Shown here piece after piece: positions 34,969 through 44,577 of a stretch of 64,000 nt of DNA. Source of the stretch: Paraburkholderia youngii. GTDB lineage: Bacteria > Pseudomonadota > Gammaproteobacteria > Burkholderiales > Burkholderiaceae. Numbering within the stretch: position 1 is the stretch's first letter; each line of letters starts with the position of its first letter. A program made the translations under genes and the position numbers. The DNA is taken from contig NZ_JAALDK010000001.1 of the NCBI RefSeq assembly GCF_013366925.1, positions 3,899,165 to 3,963,164 on the forward strand, read 5' to 3'. Under the pieces are notes generated by a model, which was not told where the DNA came from, made no database searches, and worked only from the letters and a program-made list of their open reading frames with translations.

Positions 34969-36642
34969 TTACATGTTCGGATAGTTCGGACCGCCACCGC
35001 CTTCCGGCGTGACCCACACGATATTCTGCGTCGGGTCCTTGATATCGCAGGTCTTGCAGTGCACGCAGTTCTGCGCATTGATGACGAGCCGCTCGTTGCC
35101 TTCGTCGTTCTTCACGAACTCGTACACGCCAGCCGGGCAATAACGCGACTCCGGTCCGGCGTAAGTCTGCCAGTTCACGTTGACCGGCACGCTCGGATCT
35201 TTCAGCGTCAGATGCGCCGGCTGATTTTCCTCGTGGTTCGTGTTCGAGATGAACACCGAAGAGAGCCGGTCGAACGTCAGCTTGCCGTCCGGCTTCGGAT
35301 AGGGAATCGGCTTGCACTGCGAAGCCGGCTTCAGCATCTCATGATCGGAATGCTGGTGATGCAGCGTCCAGGGCACGTTACCGCCGAGCAGCTTCTGCTC
35401 GACGCCGACCATCAGCGTGCCGAGGTAGAGACCCTTGCTCATCCACTGCTTGAAGTTACGCGCGCGATACAGCTCGGTGTACAGCCACGACGTCTTGAAG
35501 GTTTCCGGATAAGCGGTCAGTTCGTCCGACTGACGGCCGGCCTGTACGGCGGCGAATGCGGCGTCGGCGGCGAGCATGCCGGTCTTGATCGCGGCGTGCG
35601 AACCCTTGATGCGCGACGCGTTCAGGAAGCCAGCGTCGTCGCCGACAAGTGCGCCGCCCGGGAACACCAGCTTCGGCAGCGACATCAGACCGCCCGCGGT
35701 GATCGCGCGCGCACCGTACGACACGCGCTTGCCGCCTTCCAGAATCGCGCGGATCGCCGGATGCGTCTTGTAGCGCTGGAATTCCTCGAACGGTGACAGA
35801 TACGGATTCGAATAGCCGAGGCCGACCACGAAGCCGACCACGACCTGGTTGTTGTCCATGTGGTAGAGGAACGAGCCGCCGTAGGTGTCGTTCTCGAGCG
35901 GCCAGCCGGCCGTGTGCATCACCAGACCCGGCTTGTGCTTGGCGGGATCGATCTCCCACAGCTCCTTGATACCGATGCCGTACACCTGCGGATCGACGCC
36001 GTCGCGCAGCTTGAACTTCTCGTTCAGCTGGCGGCCGAGGTGGCCGCGCGCGCCTTCGCAGAACAGCGTGTACTTCGCGTGCAGCTCCATGCCGAGCTGG
36101 AAGTTCTCGGTCGGCTCGCCGTCCTTGCCGATGCCGAGGTTGCCGGTCGCGACGCCCTTGACCGAGCCGTCGTCGTTGTACAACACTTCAGCCGCCGGAA
36201 AGCCCGGGAAAATCTCGACGCCGAGCGCCTCGGCCTGCTGACCCAGCCAGCGCGTCACGTTCGCGAGGCTGATCACGTAGTTGCCGTGGTTCTTGAAATT
36301 GTCCGGCAGCGCCCAGTTCGGCACGCTCTTCGCGCCCGTCGCCGACAGGAACAGGAAGCGGTCTTCGGTCACCTCGACCGTCAGCGGCGCGCCTTTCTCC
36401 TTCCAGTCCGGGATCAGCTCGGTCAGCGCGCGCGGGTCCATCACCGCGCCCGACAGGATATGCGCCCCGATCTCAGAGCCTTTTTCGAGTACGCAGACGC
36501 CAAGCTCGACGCCTTGTTCGGCGGCGCGCTGCTTCAGACGAATGGCAGCCGACAGGCCCGCAGGGCCGCCGCCGACGATGACGACGTCATACTCCATCGA
36601 CTCGCGCGGGCCGTACTGCTCAATGAGACTTGCGGGGGTCAT
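34969..36642 (-). CDS. Electron transfer flavoprotein-ubiquinone oxidoreductase
   Basis: A 557-residue membrane-associated flavoprotein that passes electrons from ETF, reduced by acyl-CoA dehydrogenases, to ubiquinone. The FAD motif VVIVGGGPAGLSAAIRL is near residue 20; the C-terminal 4Fe-4S site includes RYCPAG and NCVHCKTCDIKDP. ATG 36642 follows GAGGAG; a longer frame from 36717 is unlikely. It fits functionally with the acyl-CoA dehydrogenases and SDR nearby. Divergent from the SDR gene (187 bases between starts). Confidence 0.93.
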   Translation of the reverse strand: MTPASLIEQYGPRESMEYDVVIVGGGPAGLSAAIRLKQRAAEQGVELGVCVLEKGSEIGAHILSGAVMDPRALTELIPDWKEKGAPLTVEVTEDRFLFLSATGAKSVPNWALPDNFKNHGNYVISLANVTRWLGQQAEALGVEIFPGFPAAEVLYNDDGSVKGVATGNLGIGKDGEPTENFQLGMELHAKYTLFCEGARGHLGRQLNEKFKLRDGVDPQVYGIGIKELWEIDPAKHKPGLVMHTAGWPLENDTYGGSFLYHMDNNQVVVGFVVGLGYSNPYLSPFEEFQRYKTHPAIRAILEGGKRVSYGARAITAGGLMSLPKLVFPGGALVGDDAGFLNASRIKGSHAAIKTGMLAADAAFAAVQAGRQSDELTAYPETFKTSWLYTELYRARNFKQWMSKGLYLGTLMVGVEQKLLGGNVPWTLHHQHSDHEMLKPASQCKPIPYPKPDGKLTFDRLSSVFISNTNHEENQPAHLTLKDPSVPVNVNWQTYAGPESRYCPAGVYEFVKNDEGNERLVINAQNCVHCKTCDIKDPTQNIVWVTPEGGGGPNYPNM

Positions 36643-36829
36643 TGATGCTCCTCTTACCGTTAGAATGCTTTTTTCGGGTTCGTATTGTGGGCGATCGATC
36701 CCTACGCCGCAACCCAAAAGCCACAGATTAGCACGAGCGTACTATTTCATGATACGGTATAGACCCTTATCGCGGTCGTACCAAACCCCGTCAACCGCAG
36801 TTGTCACTACAACCGAGCAAGGAAAGACA

Positions 36830-37606
36830 ATGGGCCGTTCGATCAATCTGGAAGGCAAGGTCGCGCTGATCACTGGCGCCTCGAGCGGGTTGGGCAAGCG
36901 CTTCGCGCAGGTGTTGTCGCAGGCGGGCGCGAAGGTCGTGCTGGCGAGCCGACGGACCGAGCGGCTCAAGGAGCTGCGCGCGGAAATCGAGGCGTCCGGC
37001 GGCGCCGCGCACGTGGTGTCGCTCGACGTGACCGACTACCAGAGCATCAAGTCGGCGGTCGCGCACGCGGAGACCGAAGCCGGCACCATCGATATCCTCG
37101 TCAATAACTCGGGCGTGTCGACTACGCAGAAGCTGTCCGAGGTCACGCCGGCGGACTTCGAATACGTGTTCGACACCAATACGCGCGGCGCTTTTTTCGT
37201 CGCGCAGGAAGTCGCCAAGCGCATGATCATGCGCGGCAACAACGCGCAGAAGCCGTCGTACCGGATCATCAACATCGCGTCGATGGCGGGCTTGCGCGTG
37301 CTGCCGCAAATCGGCCTGTATTCGATGAGCAAGGCCGCGGTCGTCCACATGACGAAGGCGATGGCGCTCGAGTGGGGCAAGCATGGCATCAATGTGAACG
37401 CGATCTGCCCCGGCTATATCGACACCGAGATCAACCACCACCACTGGTCGACCGATCAGGGGCAGAAACTGATTGCGATGCTGCCGCGCCATCGGGTCGG
37501 CAAACCGGAGGATCTCGACGGGCTGCTCCTGCTGCTCGCGGCGGACGAATCGCAGTTCATCAACGGCTCGGTGATCGCCGCCGACGACGGTTTCGGGCTC
37601 GCGTGA
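36830..37606 (+). CDS. Short-chain dehydrogenase/reductase
   Basis: A 258-residue Rossmann-fold NAD(P)-dependent oxidoreductase. The cofactor loop is TGASSGLG (residues 15-22), NNSG is the next motif, Ser of IASMAG and the YxxxK catalytic pair (YSMSKAA) are present, and the PG motif is ICPGYIDTE. Start ATG 36830 follows AAGGAAAG. Cotranscribed with the thioesterase gene 55 bases on. Substrate probably a 3-hydroxyacyl-CoA or similar, by context (inference). Confidence 0.88.
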   Translation: MGRSINLEGKVALITGASSGLGKRFAQVLSQAGAKVVLASRRTERLKELRAEIEASGGAAHVVSLDVTDYQSIKSAVAHAETEAGTIDILVNNSGVSTTQKLSEVTPADFEYVFDTNTRGAFFVAQEVAKRMIMRGNNAQKPSYRIINIASMAGLRVLPQIGLYSMSKAAVVHMTKAMALEWGKHGINVNAICPGYIDTEINHHHWSTDQGQKLIAMLPRHRVGKPEDLDGLLLLLAADESQFINGSVIAADDGFGLA

Positions 37607-37661
37607 GCGCGCAGTCAAACGTTTCAACAGTCAGGCAGCAAAGGAAGAACGGAAGTAAAGC

Positions 37662-38093
37662 ATGAGCGATTTTCACGCAGTTTTCGAAATGACGATGCCG
37701 ATCCGCTGGGGCGACATGGACGCCTTCGGTCACGTCAACAACACGGTTTATTTTCGCTACATGGAGCAGGTGCGGATTTCCTGGTTCGAACAGATGGACT
37801 TCCTCGGCGAGCGCCCGGACGGGCAGGGACCAGTGATCGTCAATGCGTCGATGGAGTTTCTGAAGCAACTGCACTATCCGGGTGACGTGATCGGCCGGAT
37901 GTCGGTGGCCACGCCGGGGCGCAGCAGCTTCGATACGGCTTTCGAGCTCCTGCGTGCCGATGAGCCGCATACGCTCTATGCGCGGGGCGCCGCGCGATGC
38001 GTGTGGATCGACTACGCGGCGGGCAAGTCGATGCCGGTGCCCGACGTGCTGCGCGCGGCCATCGAGAGCGCCGCTCTCGTCAAGGCGGCCTGA
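37662..38093 (+). CDS. Hotdog-fold acyl-CoA thioesterase
   Basis: A 143-residue protein of the 4-hydroxybenzoyl-CoA thioesterase/YbgC type. The active-site segment WGDMDAFGHVNNTVYFRYME has the conserved Asp and HVNN; MEFLKQLHYPGDVI is the next strand. It hydrolyses an acyl-CoA; exact chain unknown. Operon partner of the SDR upstream, suggesting a joint role in fatty or aromatic acyl-CoA turnover. Confidence 0.85.
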   Translation: MSDFHAVFEMTMPIRWGDMDAFGHVNNTVYFRYMEQVRISWFEQMDFLGERPDGQGPVIVNASMEFLKQLHYPGDVIGRMSVATPGRSSFDTAFELLRADEPHTLYARGAARCVWIDYAAGKSMPVPDVLRAAIESAALVKAA

Positions 38094-38139
38094 CGGCGCT
38101 GCCTGAGCGTGGTCGCGTGCTTCATCCTTCCTTTCTCTG

Positions 38140-38685
38140 TCAATCCCCGAGCAGCCGTTGCAAGAGCTCGGTCGCATTGCCCGTATCGTATTTGCGCATG
38201 AGCCGCGCACGGTAGACGTCGACCGTGCGCGGGCTGATGTCGAGCACGCGGCCGATCTGCTTGCTGGTCTTGCCCGTCACCAGTTGCGCGGCGATTTCGC
38301 GCTCGCGCGGCGTCAGTTCCACCGCGACCCGGCGGGTCGCGCTCAGATCCTCGAAGGTCCAGACACCCGCCGCGTGCGGGTCGGTGCGCTGCTGCGCGCG
38401 GCCCGTCACGTGACACCAGAACAGCTCGCCGTTCGCGCGTTTCATGATGCGGTCGTCCGCGTAGCTGCCTTGCGCGGTCATGATCGGCGGAATGCGCGCG
38501 CCGATCCGCTCGAACTCATCCGCCGATGGGTACAACACCTGGAATGACTGACCGATCAGCGCGTCGCGCGCGTAGCCGAAAATCGACGCGAGCTCGTCGT
38601 TGCAGTCTTCGATGGTCCGCTCGCGCGACAGCACGAGTCCGATCGGCGCGAGGTGAAATGCAGTGCGGTAATCCAGGGAGGGCAT
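38140..38685 (-). CDS. PAS-LuxR transcriptional regulator
   Basis: A 181-residue protein. Residues ~8-115 form a PAS sensor (ECNDELASIFGYARDALIGQ type pattern, ending VWTFEDLSATRR); residues ~122-178 are a LuxR/FixJ helix-turn-helix (LTPREREIAAQLVTGKTSKQ, then RTVDVYRARLMRKY). No phosphoacceptor receiver domain is present, so it probably senses a ligand or redox state directly through PAS. It is divergent from scoAB (224 bases between starts) and may control it. Confidence 0.88.
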   Translation of the reverse strand: MPSLDYRTAFHLAPIGLVLSRERTIEDCNDELASIFGYARDALIGQSFQVLYPSADEFERIGARIPPIMTAQGSYADDRIMKRANGELFWCHVTGRAQQRTDPHAAGVWTFEDLSATRRVAVELTPREREIAAQLVTGKTSKQIGRVLDISPRTVDVYRARLMRKYDTGNATELLQRLLGD

Positions 38686-38908
38686 GGGCGGGGCGGCAAG
38701 TACTTATGTATTTTTGCGTATTGTGCCGTATGGCGGGCCCAGCGTACTCTTTCGGGCAGATGACAACGCGGCGCATGTCGCGGATGACTACTAGAATGAC
38801 GTAGCGGTATCGTGAGGCGACGTGAAGTTCGCCAGTTGCGATATCAGCCGCAATGATCCGGCGGCCTGCGTTCAGGTTTCGGGTTTCCATAGAGGAAGGG
38901 ACATACAG

Positions 38909-39613
38909 ATGAACAAGGTCTATCCAGGCGCCGCCGAGGCGCTGAAGGACATCGTCAAGGACGGGCAGACGTTCGCCGTCGGCGGCTTCGGCTTGTGCGG
39001 CATTCCCGAGGCGCTGATCGCGGCGCTGCGCGATTCGAAGGTGCGGGGCATCACCTGCATCAGCAACAACGCGGGCGTCGACGGTTTCGGCCTTGGCCTG
39101 CTGCTCGAGACGCGCCAGATCAGGAAGATGATCTCGTCGTACGTCGGTGAGAACAAGGAGTTCGAGCGCCAGTACCTGGCCGGCGAACTCGAGCTCGAAT
39201 TCACGCCGCAAGGCACGCTCGCCGAGAAGCTGCGCGCAGGCGGCGCGGGCATCCCGGCGTTTTTCACGAACACTGGTTTCGGCACGCAGATCGCCGAGGG
39301 CAAGGAAACCCGTCAGTTCGGCGAGAACCACTACGTGCTCGAACATTCGCTGACCGCGGATATCGGGCTCGTCAAGGCATGGAAGGCCGACAAGGCCGGC
39401 AACCTGATCTATCGCCGCACCGCGCGCAACTTCAATCCGATGTGCGCGATGGCGGGCCGCATCACCGTCGCGGAGGTTGAAGAGATCGTCGAAGTGGGCG
39501 AGCTCGATCCGGACGCGATCCATACGCCTGGCATCTTCGTGCAGCGCATCGTGCTGAATGCGCATCCGGAAAAACGCATCGAACAACGCGTCGTCCGCGC
39601 GAAAGGAGACTGA
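38909..39613 (+). CDS. scoA: 3-oxoacid CoA-transferase subunit A
   Basis: A 234-residue subunit of succinyl-CoA:3-ketoacid CoA transferase, which activates acetoacetate with CoA from succinyl-CoA. The CoA-binding [13 protein letters not shown] is near residue 25, and [20 protein letters not shown] and [16 protein letters not shown] follow. ATG 38909 follows AGAGGAAGGG. It lies 2 bases upstream of subunit B. Confidence 0.92.
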   Translation: MNKVYPGAAEALKDIVKDGQTFAVGGFGLCGIPEALIAALRDSKVRGITCISNNAGVDGFGLGLLLETRQIRKMISSYVGENKEFERQYLAGELELEFTPQGTLAEKLRAGGAGIPAFFTNTGFGTQIAEGKETRQFGENHYVLEHSLTADIGLVKAWKADKAGNLIYRRTARNFNPMCAMAGRITVAEVEEIVEVGELDPDAIHTPGIFVQRIVLNAHPEKRIEQRVVRAKGD

Positions 39614-39615
39614 TC

Positions 39616-40257
39616 ATGGCATGGACTCGTGACGAAATGGCCGCGCGCGCGGCGAAGGAACTGCAGGACGGCTTTTATGTGAACCTCGGCATCGGCTTGC
39701 CGACGCTAGTCGCGAACCACGTGCCGGCGGGCGTCGAAGTGTGGCTGCAGTCGGAAAACGGTCTGCTCGGCATCGGCCCGTCGCCGACCGAAGACGAAGT
39801 CGACGCCGACCTGATCAACGCCGGCAAGCAGACGGTGACGACGCTGCCCGGTTCGTCGATTTTCTCTTCGGCGGATTCGTTCGCGATGATTCGCGGCGGC
39901 CACATCAATCTGGCGATTCTCGGCGCGATGCAGATCAGCAAGAAGGGCGATCTCGCGAACTGGATGATCCCGGGCAAGATGATCAAGGGCATGGGCGGCG
40001 CGATGGACCTGGTCGCGGGCGTCAAGCGCGTGGTCGTGCTGATGGAGCACGTCGCCAAGGGCGATCAGCACAAGATCCTCGAAGAATGCACGCTGCCGCT
40101 GACGGGCGTGGGTGTGGTCGATGAGATCATCACCGATCTCGGCGTGATCGAAGTGACCGAAAACGGCTTGAAAGTGACCGAACTTGCGCCGGGCGTGAGC
40201 GTCGACGAAATCAAGGCGAAGACCGGCGCGCCGCTCGATGTGAGCGCGGTGAGCTGA
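39616..40257 (+). CDS. scoB: 3-oxoacid CoA-transferase subunit B
   Basis: A 213-residue catalytic subunit. Glu47 in [11 protein letters not shown] is the residue that carries the CoA thioester. Other marks are [11 protein letters not shown] and [15 protein letters not shown]. Two bases separate it from scoA; a strong terminator hairpin follows at 40318. Confidence 0.93.
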   Translation: MAWTRDEMAARAAKELQDGFYVNLGIGLPTLVANHVPAGVEVWLQSENGLLGIGPSPTEDEVDADLINAGKQTVTTLPGSSIFSSADSFAMIRGGHINLAILGAMQISKKGDLANWMIPGKMIKGMGGAMDLVAGVKRVVVLMEHVAKGDQHKILEECTLPLTGVGVVDEIITDLGVIEVTENGLKVTELAPGVSVDEIKAKTGAPLDVSAVS

Positions 40258-40317
40258 CGCGGGTTGAGACGCCGCTGCGCGCGTCGATGCGAGCGCGGCG
40301 GCAACGATGCTTTCCGG

Positions 40318-40352
40318 ACGGGCGAGACGCGAGTCTCGCCCGTTCTATTTTT
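40318..40352 (+). terminator. Rho-independent terminator after scoB
   Basis: A perfect 11-bp stem ACGGGCGAGAC / GTCTCGCCCGT with loop GCGA is followed by TCTATTTTT. It sits 61 bases after the scoB stop and ends the scoAB operon. Confidence 0.75.
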
Positions 40353-40482
40353 GGCGCGCGGCGCCGGATGCGCCGGACGGTTTGCACGATCTTCCTAAGC
40401 CTTCTGGCCGATGCTTGCCGCGCGACGAAGCGGTTTACAATCGTTCGCAGCCCAATCCGCAGCGTCTTTGCAAGGACACCAG

Positions 40483-41397
40483 ATGACCGCAACGACTTAT
40501 GCTTCCACCACCGGGCGGCCCGCGCCGCGTCAACGTTACGTGCAGTGCGCGAGCGCGGCCGGCCTGCATCGCGTCTCCTATACCGAGTGGGGCGATCCGG
40601 ACAATCCGCGCGTGCTGCTGTGCGTGCACGGACTGACACGATCGGGGCGCGATTTCGACCGACTCGCTGCCAACTTCGCGGACACCTATCGCGTGGTGTG
40701 CCCGGACGTGGTTGGCCGGGGCTTGTCGTCGTGGCTCGCGAACCCCAACTTATATGCGGTACCGCAGTACGTCGCCGACATGGTCACGCTGATCGCGCGG
40801 CTCGACGTCGATACCGTCGACTGGTTCGGCACCTCGATGGGCGGCCTGATCGGCATGGGGCTCGCCGGTCTGCCGGACACGCCGATCCGCAAGCTGCTGC
40901 TGAACGACGTCGGGCCGCATCTGGAGCCGGTCGCGGTCAAGCGCATCGGCGATTATCTGGGCAAGCCCGCACGCTTCGATACGCTGCAGCAGGGTGTCGA
41001 CTACGCGGCGCAACTCGCGCAGGGCTTCGGCCCGCTGACGCCTGACGAATGGCGCGAAATCAATACGCCGTTGCTGCGCGAAGAAGACGGCGCGTGGGTG
41101 CTGCGCTATGACCCGCGCATCGCCCAGCCGTTCGCGGCGGTCACCGAGGAAGCGGCGAAGCTCGGCGAAGCGGCGCTGTGGCATTCGCTCGCGTCGTTCC
41201 AGGGGCCGGTGCTCGTGGTGCGCGGCGAGCAGTCGGATTTGCTGTCGCGTGAAACGGTCGCGAAGATGGTGGCGGCCGGGCGTGCGGTATCGAGCGTGGA
41301 GATCGCGGGCGTCGGTCATGCGCCGGCGTTTCTCGCGGCGGACCAGATCGCGCTCGCGAGGGAGTTCTTCATCGGCTCGGCCGCGAACGGGTCATAA
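40483..41397 (+). CDS. Alpha/beta hydrolase
   Basis: A 304-residue serine hydrolase. VHGLTRSGRDFDRL contains the oxyanion HG, WFGTSMGGLIG the nucleophile Ser (about residue 123), RGEQSDLLS the acidic region, and GVGHAPAFL the catalytic His. The nucleophile elbow is GTSMGG, as in many lactonase and esterase-type members. ATG 40483 is preceded by AAGGA. Substrate not evident. Confidence 0.88.
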   Translation: MTATTYASTTGRPAPRQRYVQCASAAGLHRVSYTEWGDPDNPRVLLCVHGLTRSGRDFDRLAANFADTYRVVCPDVVGRGLSSWLANPNLYAVPQYVADMVTLIARLDVDTVDWFGTSMGGLIGMGLAGLPDTPIRKLLLNDVGPHLEPVAVKRIGDYLGKPARFDTLQQGVDYAAQLAQGFGPLTPDEWREINTPLLREEDGAWVLRYDPRIAQPFAAVTEEAAKLGEAALWHSLASFQGPVLVVRGEQSDLLSRETVAKMVAAGRAVSSVEIAGVGHAPAFLAADQIALAREFFIGSAANGS

Positions 41398-41475
41398 TAT
41401 TGAGTTCCGCATGAAGCTTTTATTAACGGTGTCGTGCGGCGTGTAGTTCGATCAACCCTCAGCTCAGGACATTTC

Positions 41476-41829
41476 ATGGCAGTCATTCGTTATCACGTCG
41501 GCAAGCGTCTCTCGGAAATGGCCGTGCACAACGGCACCGTGTACCTCGCGGGTCAGATCGCCGAGGACGACGAGCAGGACATCACCGGCCAGACGCGCGA
41601 AGTGCTCGGCCACATCGACCGTCTGCTCGCTGAAGCGAACAGCGACAAGTCGCTGCTGCTGTCGGTGCAGATCTATATCTCGGACATGGCGCATTTCGCC
41701 GGCATGAACGCAGTGTGGGACGAGTGGGTCGCGCAGGGTGACACGCCGCCGCGCGCGACCGTCGAGGCAAAGCTCGCGAATCCGAAGTGCCTCGTCGAAA
41801 TAGTCGTGATCGCGGCGCAGCGCAGCTGA
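41476..41829 (+). CDS. RidA/YjgF family enamine/imine deaminase
   Basis: A 117-residue protein with the family pattern VYLAGQIAEDDEQDITGQTR, then VQIYISDMAHFAGMNAVWDE and TPPRATVEAKLANPKCLVEI. RidA proteins form trimers that hydrolyse reactive 2-aminoacrylate and other enamines. The conserved Arg of PPRATVEA is present. Start ATG 41476; GGAC precedes. It lies 69 bases upstream of relA. Confidence 0.88.
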   Translation: MAVIRYHVGKRLSEMAVHNGTVYLAGQIAEDDEQDITGQTREVLGHIDRLLAEANSDKSLLLSVQIYISDMAHFAGMNAVWDEWVAQGDTPPRATVEAKLANPKCLVEIVVIAAQRS

Positions 41830-41898
41830 TTTGCGATTGAGAGGCCGCACCGTTGTTGATTTTCCGTTGAATCGTCTGGCCCGGCGGGCCGTCGCACC

Positions 41899-44142
41899 AT
41901 GAATACCGAAACCGTTCCGAACGCGCCTCATCCCCATCGTTCCTTCGACGAAGCGATGGCGTTCGTGCGCGAATATGCGGGCGAGGTGCGGCTGTCGTCG
42001 GGCGAATTGCTCGCGGATCACGCGGCGGGCACCGCGTCGATCATGCGCAAGCTCAACGTCGATCCGCCGGCGGTGCTGGCCGCGGCCCTGTTCGCGCTGA
42101 CACCGCATCTGCACGATCCGGAGCGCGTGATCGCCGACAACTTCGGCGAAGAAGTCGCGCAACTGGTCGGCGACGTGCGCAAACTGCTGCGGCTCGGCAC
42201 GGTCAGTTTGCGTGCGGCGCAAAACGCGATGCCCGAGGCCGGGCGTGACGCGCAGGCTGCGCGCCGCGCGCAGGTCGAGGCGCTGCGCAAGATGCTGCTC
42301 GCGTTCGCGCAGGACATTCGCGTCGTGCTGATCCGCCTCGCGTCGCGGCTGCAATCGCTGCGTTACTACGCGGCCGCGAAGATCACGCCGTCGCCCGACG
42401 TCGCGCGCGAAACCCTCGATATCTACGCACCGCTCGCGAACCGCCTCGGCATCTGGCAATTGAAGTGGGAGCTCGAGGATCTCGCGTTCCGTTTCGAGGA
42501 GCCGGACACCTACAAGCGCATCGCGAAGCTGCTCGACGAGAAGCGCGTCGAGCGTGAGAGCTATGTCGCACAGGCGATCGAACGCCTGCAGCAGGAGCTG
42601 GCCGCCGCGCACATTCGCGCCGAAGTGAGCGGTCGGCCGAAGCATATCTACAGCATCTGGCGCAAGATGCGCGGCAAGCAGCTCGACTTCGCGGAGCTGT
42701 ACGACGTGCGCGCGTTTCGCGTGATCGTGCCGGACATCAAGGACTGCTACACCGTGCTCGGCATCGTGCACAACCTGTGGCAGCCGGTGCCGAAGGAGTT
42801 CGACGATTACATTTCCCGGCCGAAGCCGAACGGCTACAAGTCGCTGCACACGGTCGTGATCGGCGACGACGGCCGCGCGTTCGAAGTGCAGGTCCGCACG
42901 CAGGAAATGCATCGCTTCGCCGAATACGGCGTGGCCGCGCACTGGCGCTACAAGGAAGCGGGTGCGCGCGGCTATGGCGGCACGTTCACCGCGAGCGAGA
43001 AATACGACGAGAAGATCGCCTGGTTGCGACAGCTGCTCGCGTGGAAGGACGAGGTGTCCGAGGGCGAGCATGGCGAAGCGGGCGCGGTGCAGCCATGGGA
43101 GCAGTTGCGGCAGGCCACGCTCGACGACGATCACATCTACGTGCTGACGCCGCAGGCGCGCGTGATTCCGTTGCCGCACGGCGCGACGCCGATCGACTTC
43201 GCATATCACCTGCACAGCGAGCTTGGGCATCGTTGCCGCGGCGCGCGCGTCGACGGCGTGATGGTGCCGCTCAACACCGCATTGCAGAATGGCCAGACGG
43301 TCGAGATCGTGGCGGTGAAGGAGGGTGGTCCGTCGCGCGACTGGCTCAATCCGCAGCTTGGCTATCTGCAAAGCGGGCGAGCGCGGCAGAAGGTGCGCGC
43401 GTGGTTCAACGCGGTCGAGTTGCAGGAGCACATCGCGAACGGTCGCGCGATGGTTGAAAAAACCCTGCAGCGCGAAGGCAAGACCTCGGTCAATCTCGAT
43501 CAGCTGGCCGCGCGGCTTGGTTTCAAGACCACCGACGACCTGTTCTCCGTGGTCGGCAAGGAGGAATTCAGCCTGCGGCTCGTCGAGCAGGCGCTGCAGG
43601 ACGCGCCGCCGCCCGAGCCCGAGCTCGAGGCGCCGGAAAAATTCGAGAAACGCAGCAGTGGCGCGAGCGTCGCGCGCGGCGCGTCTACCGGCGTGCTGGT
43701 GGTCGGCGTCGATGCATTGCTCACCCAGCTCGCGCGCTGCTGCCGGCCCGCGCCGCCCGACGACATCTGCGGCTTCGTCACGCGCGGCAAGGGCATGTCG
43801 GTGCATCGCAGCGACTGCGCGACGTTCCGCCGGATGGCAGAGCGCGCGCCGGAGCGCGTGCTGCAGACCGCGTGGTCGGCGGACGTGATGAGCGGTCGCG
43901 GCCAGTCCGTCTACCCGGTCGACCTCAGCATCGAGGCGACGGACCGACAAGGCTTGCTGCGCGATATCTCCGAAGTGTTCGCGCGGGAAAAGATGAACGT
44001 GATTGGCGTGAAGACGCAAACGCGCCGCAATGCCGCGTTCATGCAATTTACCGTCGAGGTTTCTAGCTCTGCGCAGATCCAGCGCGCGTGCACGTTGCTG
44101 GGCGAAATCACGGGCGTGGTGCGGGCGACGCGCAAGAACTGA
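41899..44142 (+). CDS. relA: (p)ppGpp synthetase, RelA
   Basis: A 747-residue stringent response enzyme that makes pppGpp from GTP and ATP on stalled ribosomes. The N-terminal HD hydrolase domain is degenerate: where SpoT has HD-VED, this protein has AALFALTPHLHDPERV, so it should be synthetase only. Synthetase domain ~225-385: GRPKHIYSIWRKM, ELYDVRAFRVIV and FDDYISRPKPNGYKSLHT. TGS domain ~405-465 (VLTPQARVIPLPHGATPIDF), zinc-finger-like region with CCRPAPPDDICG, and C-terminal ACT domain. Monocistronic, followed by tRNA-Val. Confidence 0.92.
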   Translation: MNTETVPNAPHPHRSFDEAMAFVREYAGEVRLSSGELLADHAAGTASIMRKLNVDPPAVLAAALFALTPHLHDPERVIADNFGEEVAQLVGDVRKLLRLGTVSLRAAQNAMPEAGRDAQAARRAQVEALRKMLLAFAQDIRVVLIRLASRLQSLRYYAAAKITPSPDVARETLDIYAPLANRLGIWQLKWELEDLAFRFEEPDTYKRIAKLLDEKRVERESYVAQAIERLQQELAAAHIRAEVSGRPKHIYSIWRKMRGKQLDFAELYDVRAFRVIVPDIKDCYTVLGIVHNLWQPVPKEFDDYISRPKPNGYKSLHTVVIGDDGRAFEVQVRTQEMHRFAEYGVAAHWRYKEAGARGYGGTFTASEKYDEKIAWLRQLLAWKDEVSEGEHGEAGAVQPWEQLRQATLDDDHIYVLTPQARVIPLPHGATPIDFAYHLHSELGHRCRGARVDGVMVPLNTALQNGQTVEIVAVKEGGPSRDWLNPQLGYLQSGRARQKVRAWFNAVELQEHIANGRAMVEKTLQREGKTSVNLDQLAARLGFKTTDDLFSVVGKEEFSLRLVEQALQDAPPPEPELEAPEKFEKRSSGASVARGASTGVLVVGVDALLTQLARCCRPAPPDDICGFVTRGKGMSVHRSDCATFRRMAERAPERVLQTAWSADVMSGRGQSVYPVDLSIEATDRQGLLRDISEVFAREKMNVIGVKTQTRRNAAFMQFTVEVSSSAQIQRACTLLGEITGVVRATRKN

Positions 44143-44207
44143 GGCGCGGACGATTGGAAAAGGGCCTGCCGACGGAGAGACGAATTAAAGTCGCTGCATA
44201 AAAGTAC

Positions 44208-44236
44208 TTGCCAAGCTGGGCTGTACCCCATATACT
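44208..44236 (+). promoter_or_regulatory. Sigma-70 promoter for tRNA-Val
   Basis: TTGCCA (44208-44213), a 17-base spacer and TATACT (44231-44236) form a near-consensus promoter whose start site would fall ~6 bases before the tRNA. Confidence 0.8.
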
Positions 44237-44247
44237 CTCGTTTCTTC

Positions 44248-44324
44248 AGGCTCGTAGCTCAGCTGGTTAGAGCACCACCTTGACATGGTGGGGGTCGTTG
44301 GTTCGAGTCCAATCGAGCCTACCA
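44248..44324 (+). tRNA. tRNA-Val (GAC)
   Basis: 77 bases including an encoded CCA. Acceptor stem AGGCTCG/CGAGCCT, D-loop AGCTGGTTAGA, anticodon stem CCACC/GGTGG around loop TTGACAT (anticodon GAC), T-arm GGTTCGAGTCC. It reads GUC/GUU valine codons. Confidence 0.97.
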
Positions 44325-44486
44325 ACGAAATGGAATTCCGGTCTCGCCGGGGTTTCGCAAGATGCAGTAAGCGCTTTGAGCGCAAAAAGGCGAATACGGT
44401 TATGACACCGCGAACGTTGACCGAAACCACTTCGGAGCGACGCTAGTCGAGGACCTCTTTCGCCAGTGATGTTTGCGTAAAATGTG

Positions 44487-44522
44487 AATGCGGCCCCTCG
44501 AAAGTGGGGCCGCATTTTTTTT
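44487..44522 (+). terminator. Rho-independent terminator between tRNA-Val and thrS
   Basis: A perfect 11-bp stem AATGCGGCCCC / GGGGCCGCATT with loop of 8 (TCGAAAGT) and a run of eight T. It ends 56 bases before thrS. It may end the tRNA transcript or act as a leader attenuator for thrS. Confidence 0.85.
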
Positions 44523-44577
44523 GTCTTTTTGACCCTGGTTGTATGTGCCGCCGCCGGTCGGCACCACGGAGAACGCA

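Noticed and set aside
41464..44046. 860-residue frame antisense to relA and the RidA gene
   Set aside because: Rich in His/Arg/Leu from high-GC complement of real codons; no domain recognised; relA is certain.
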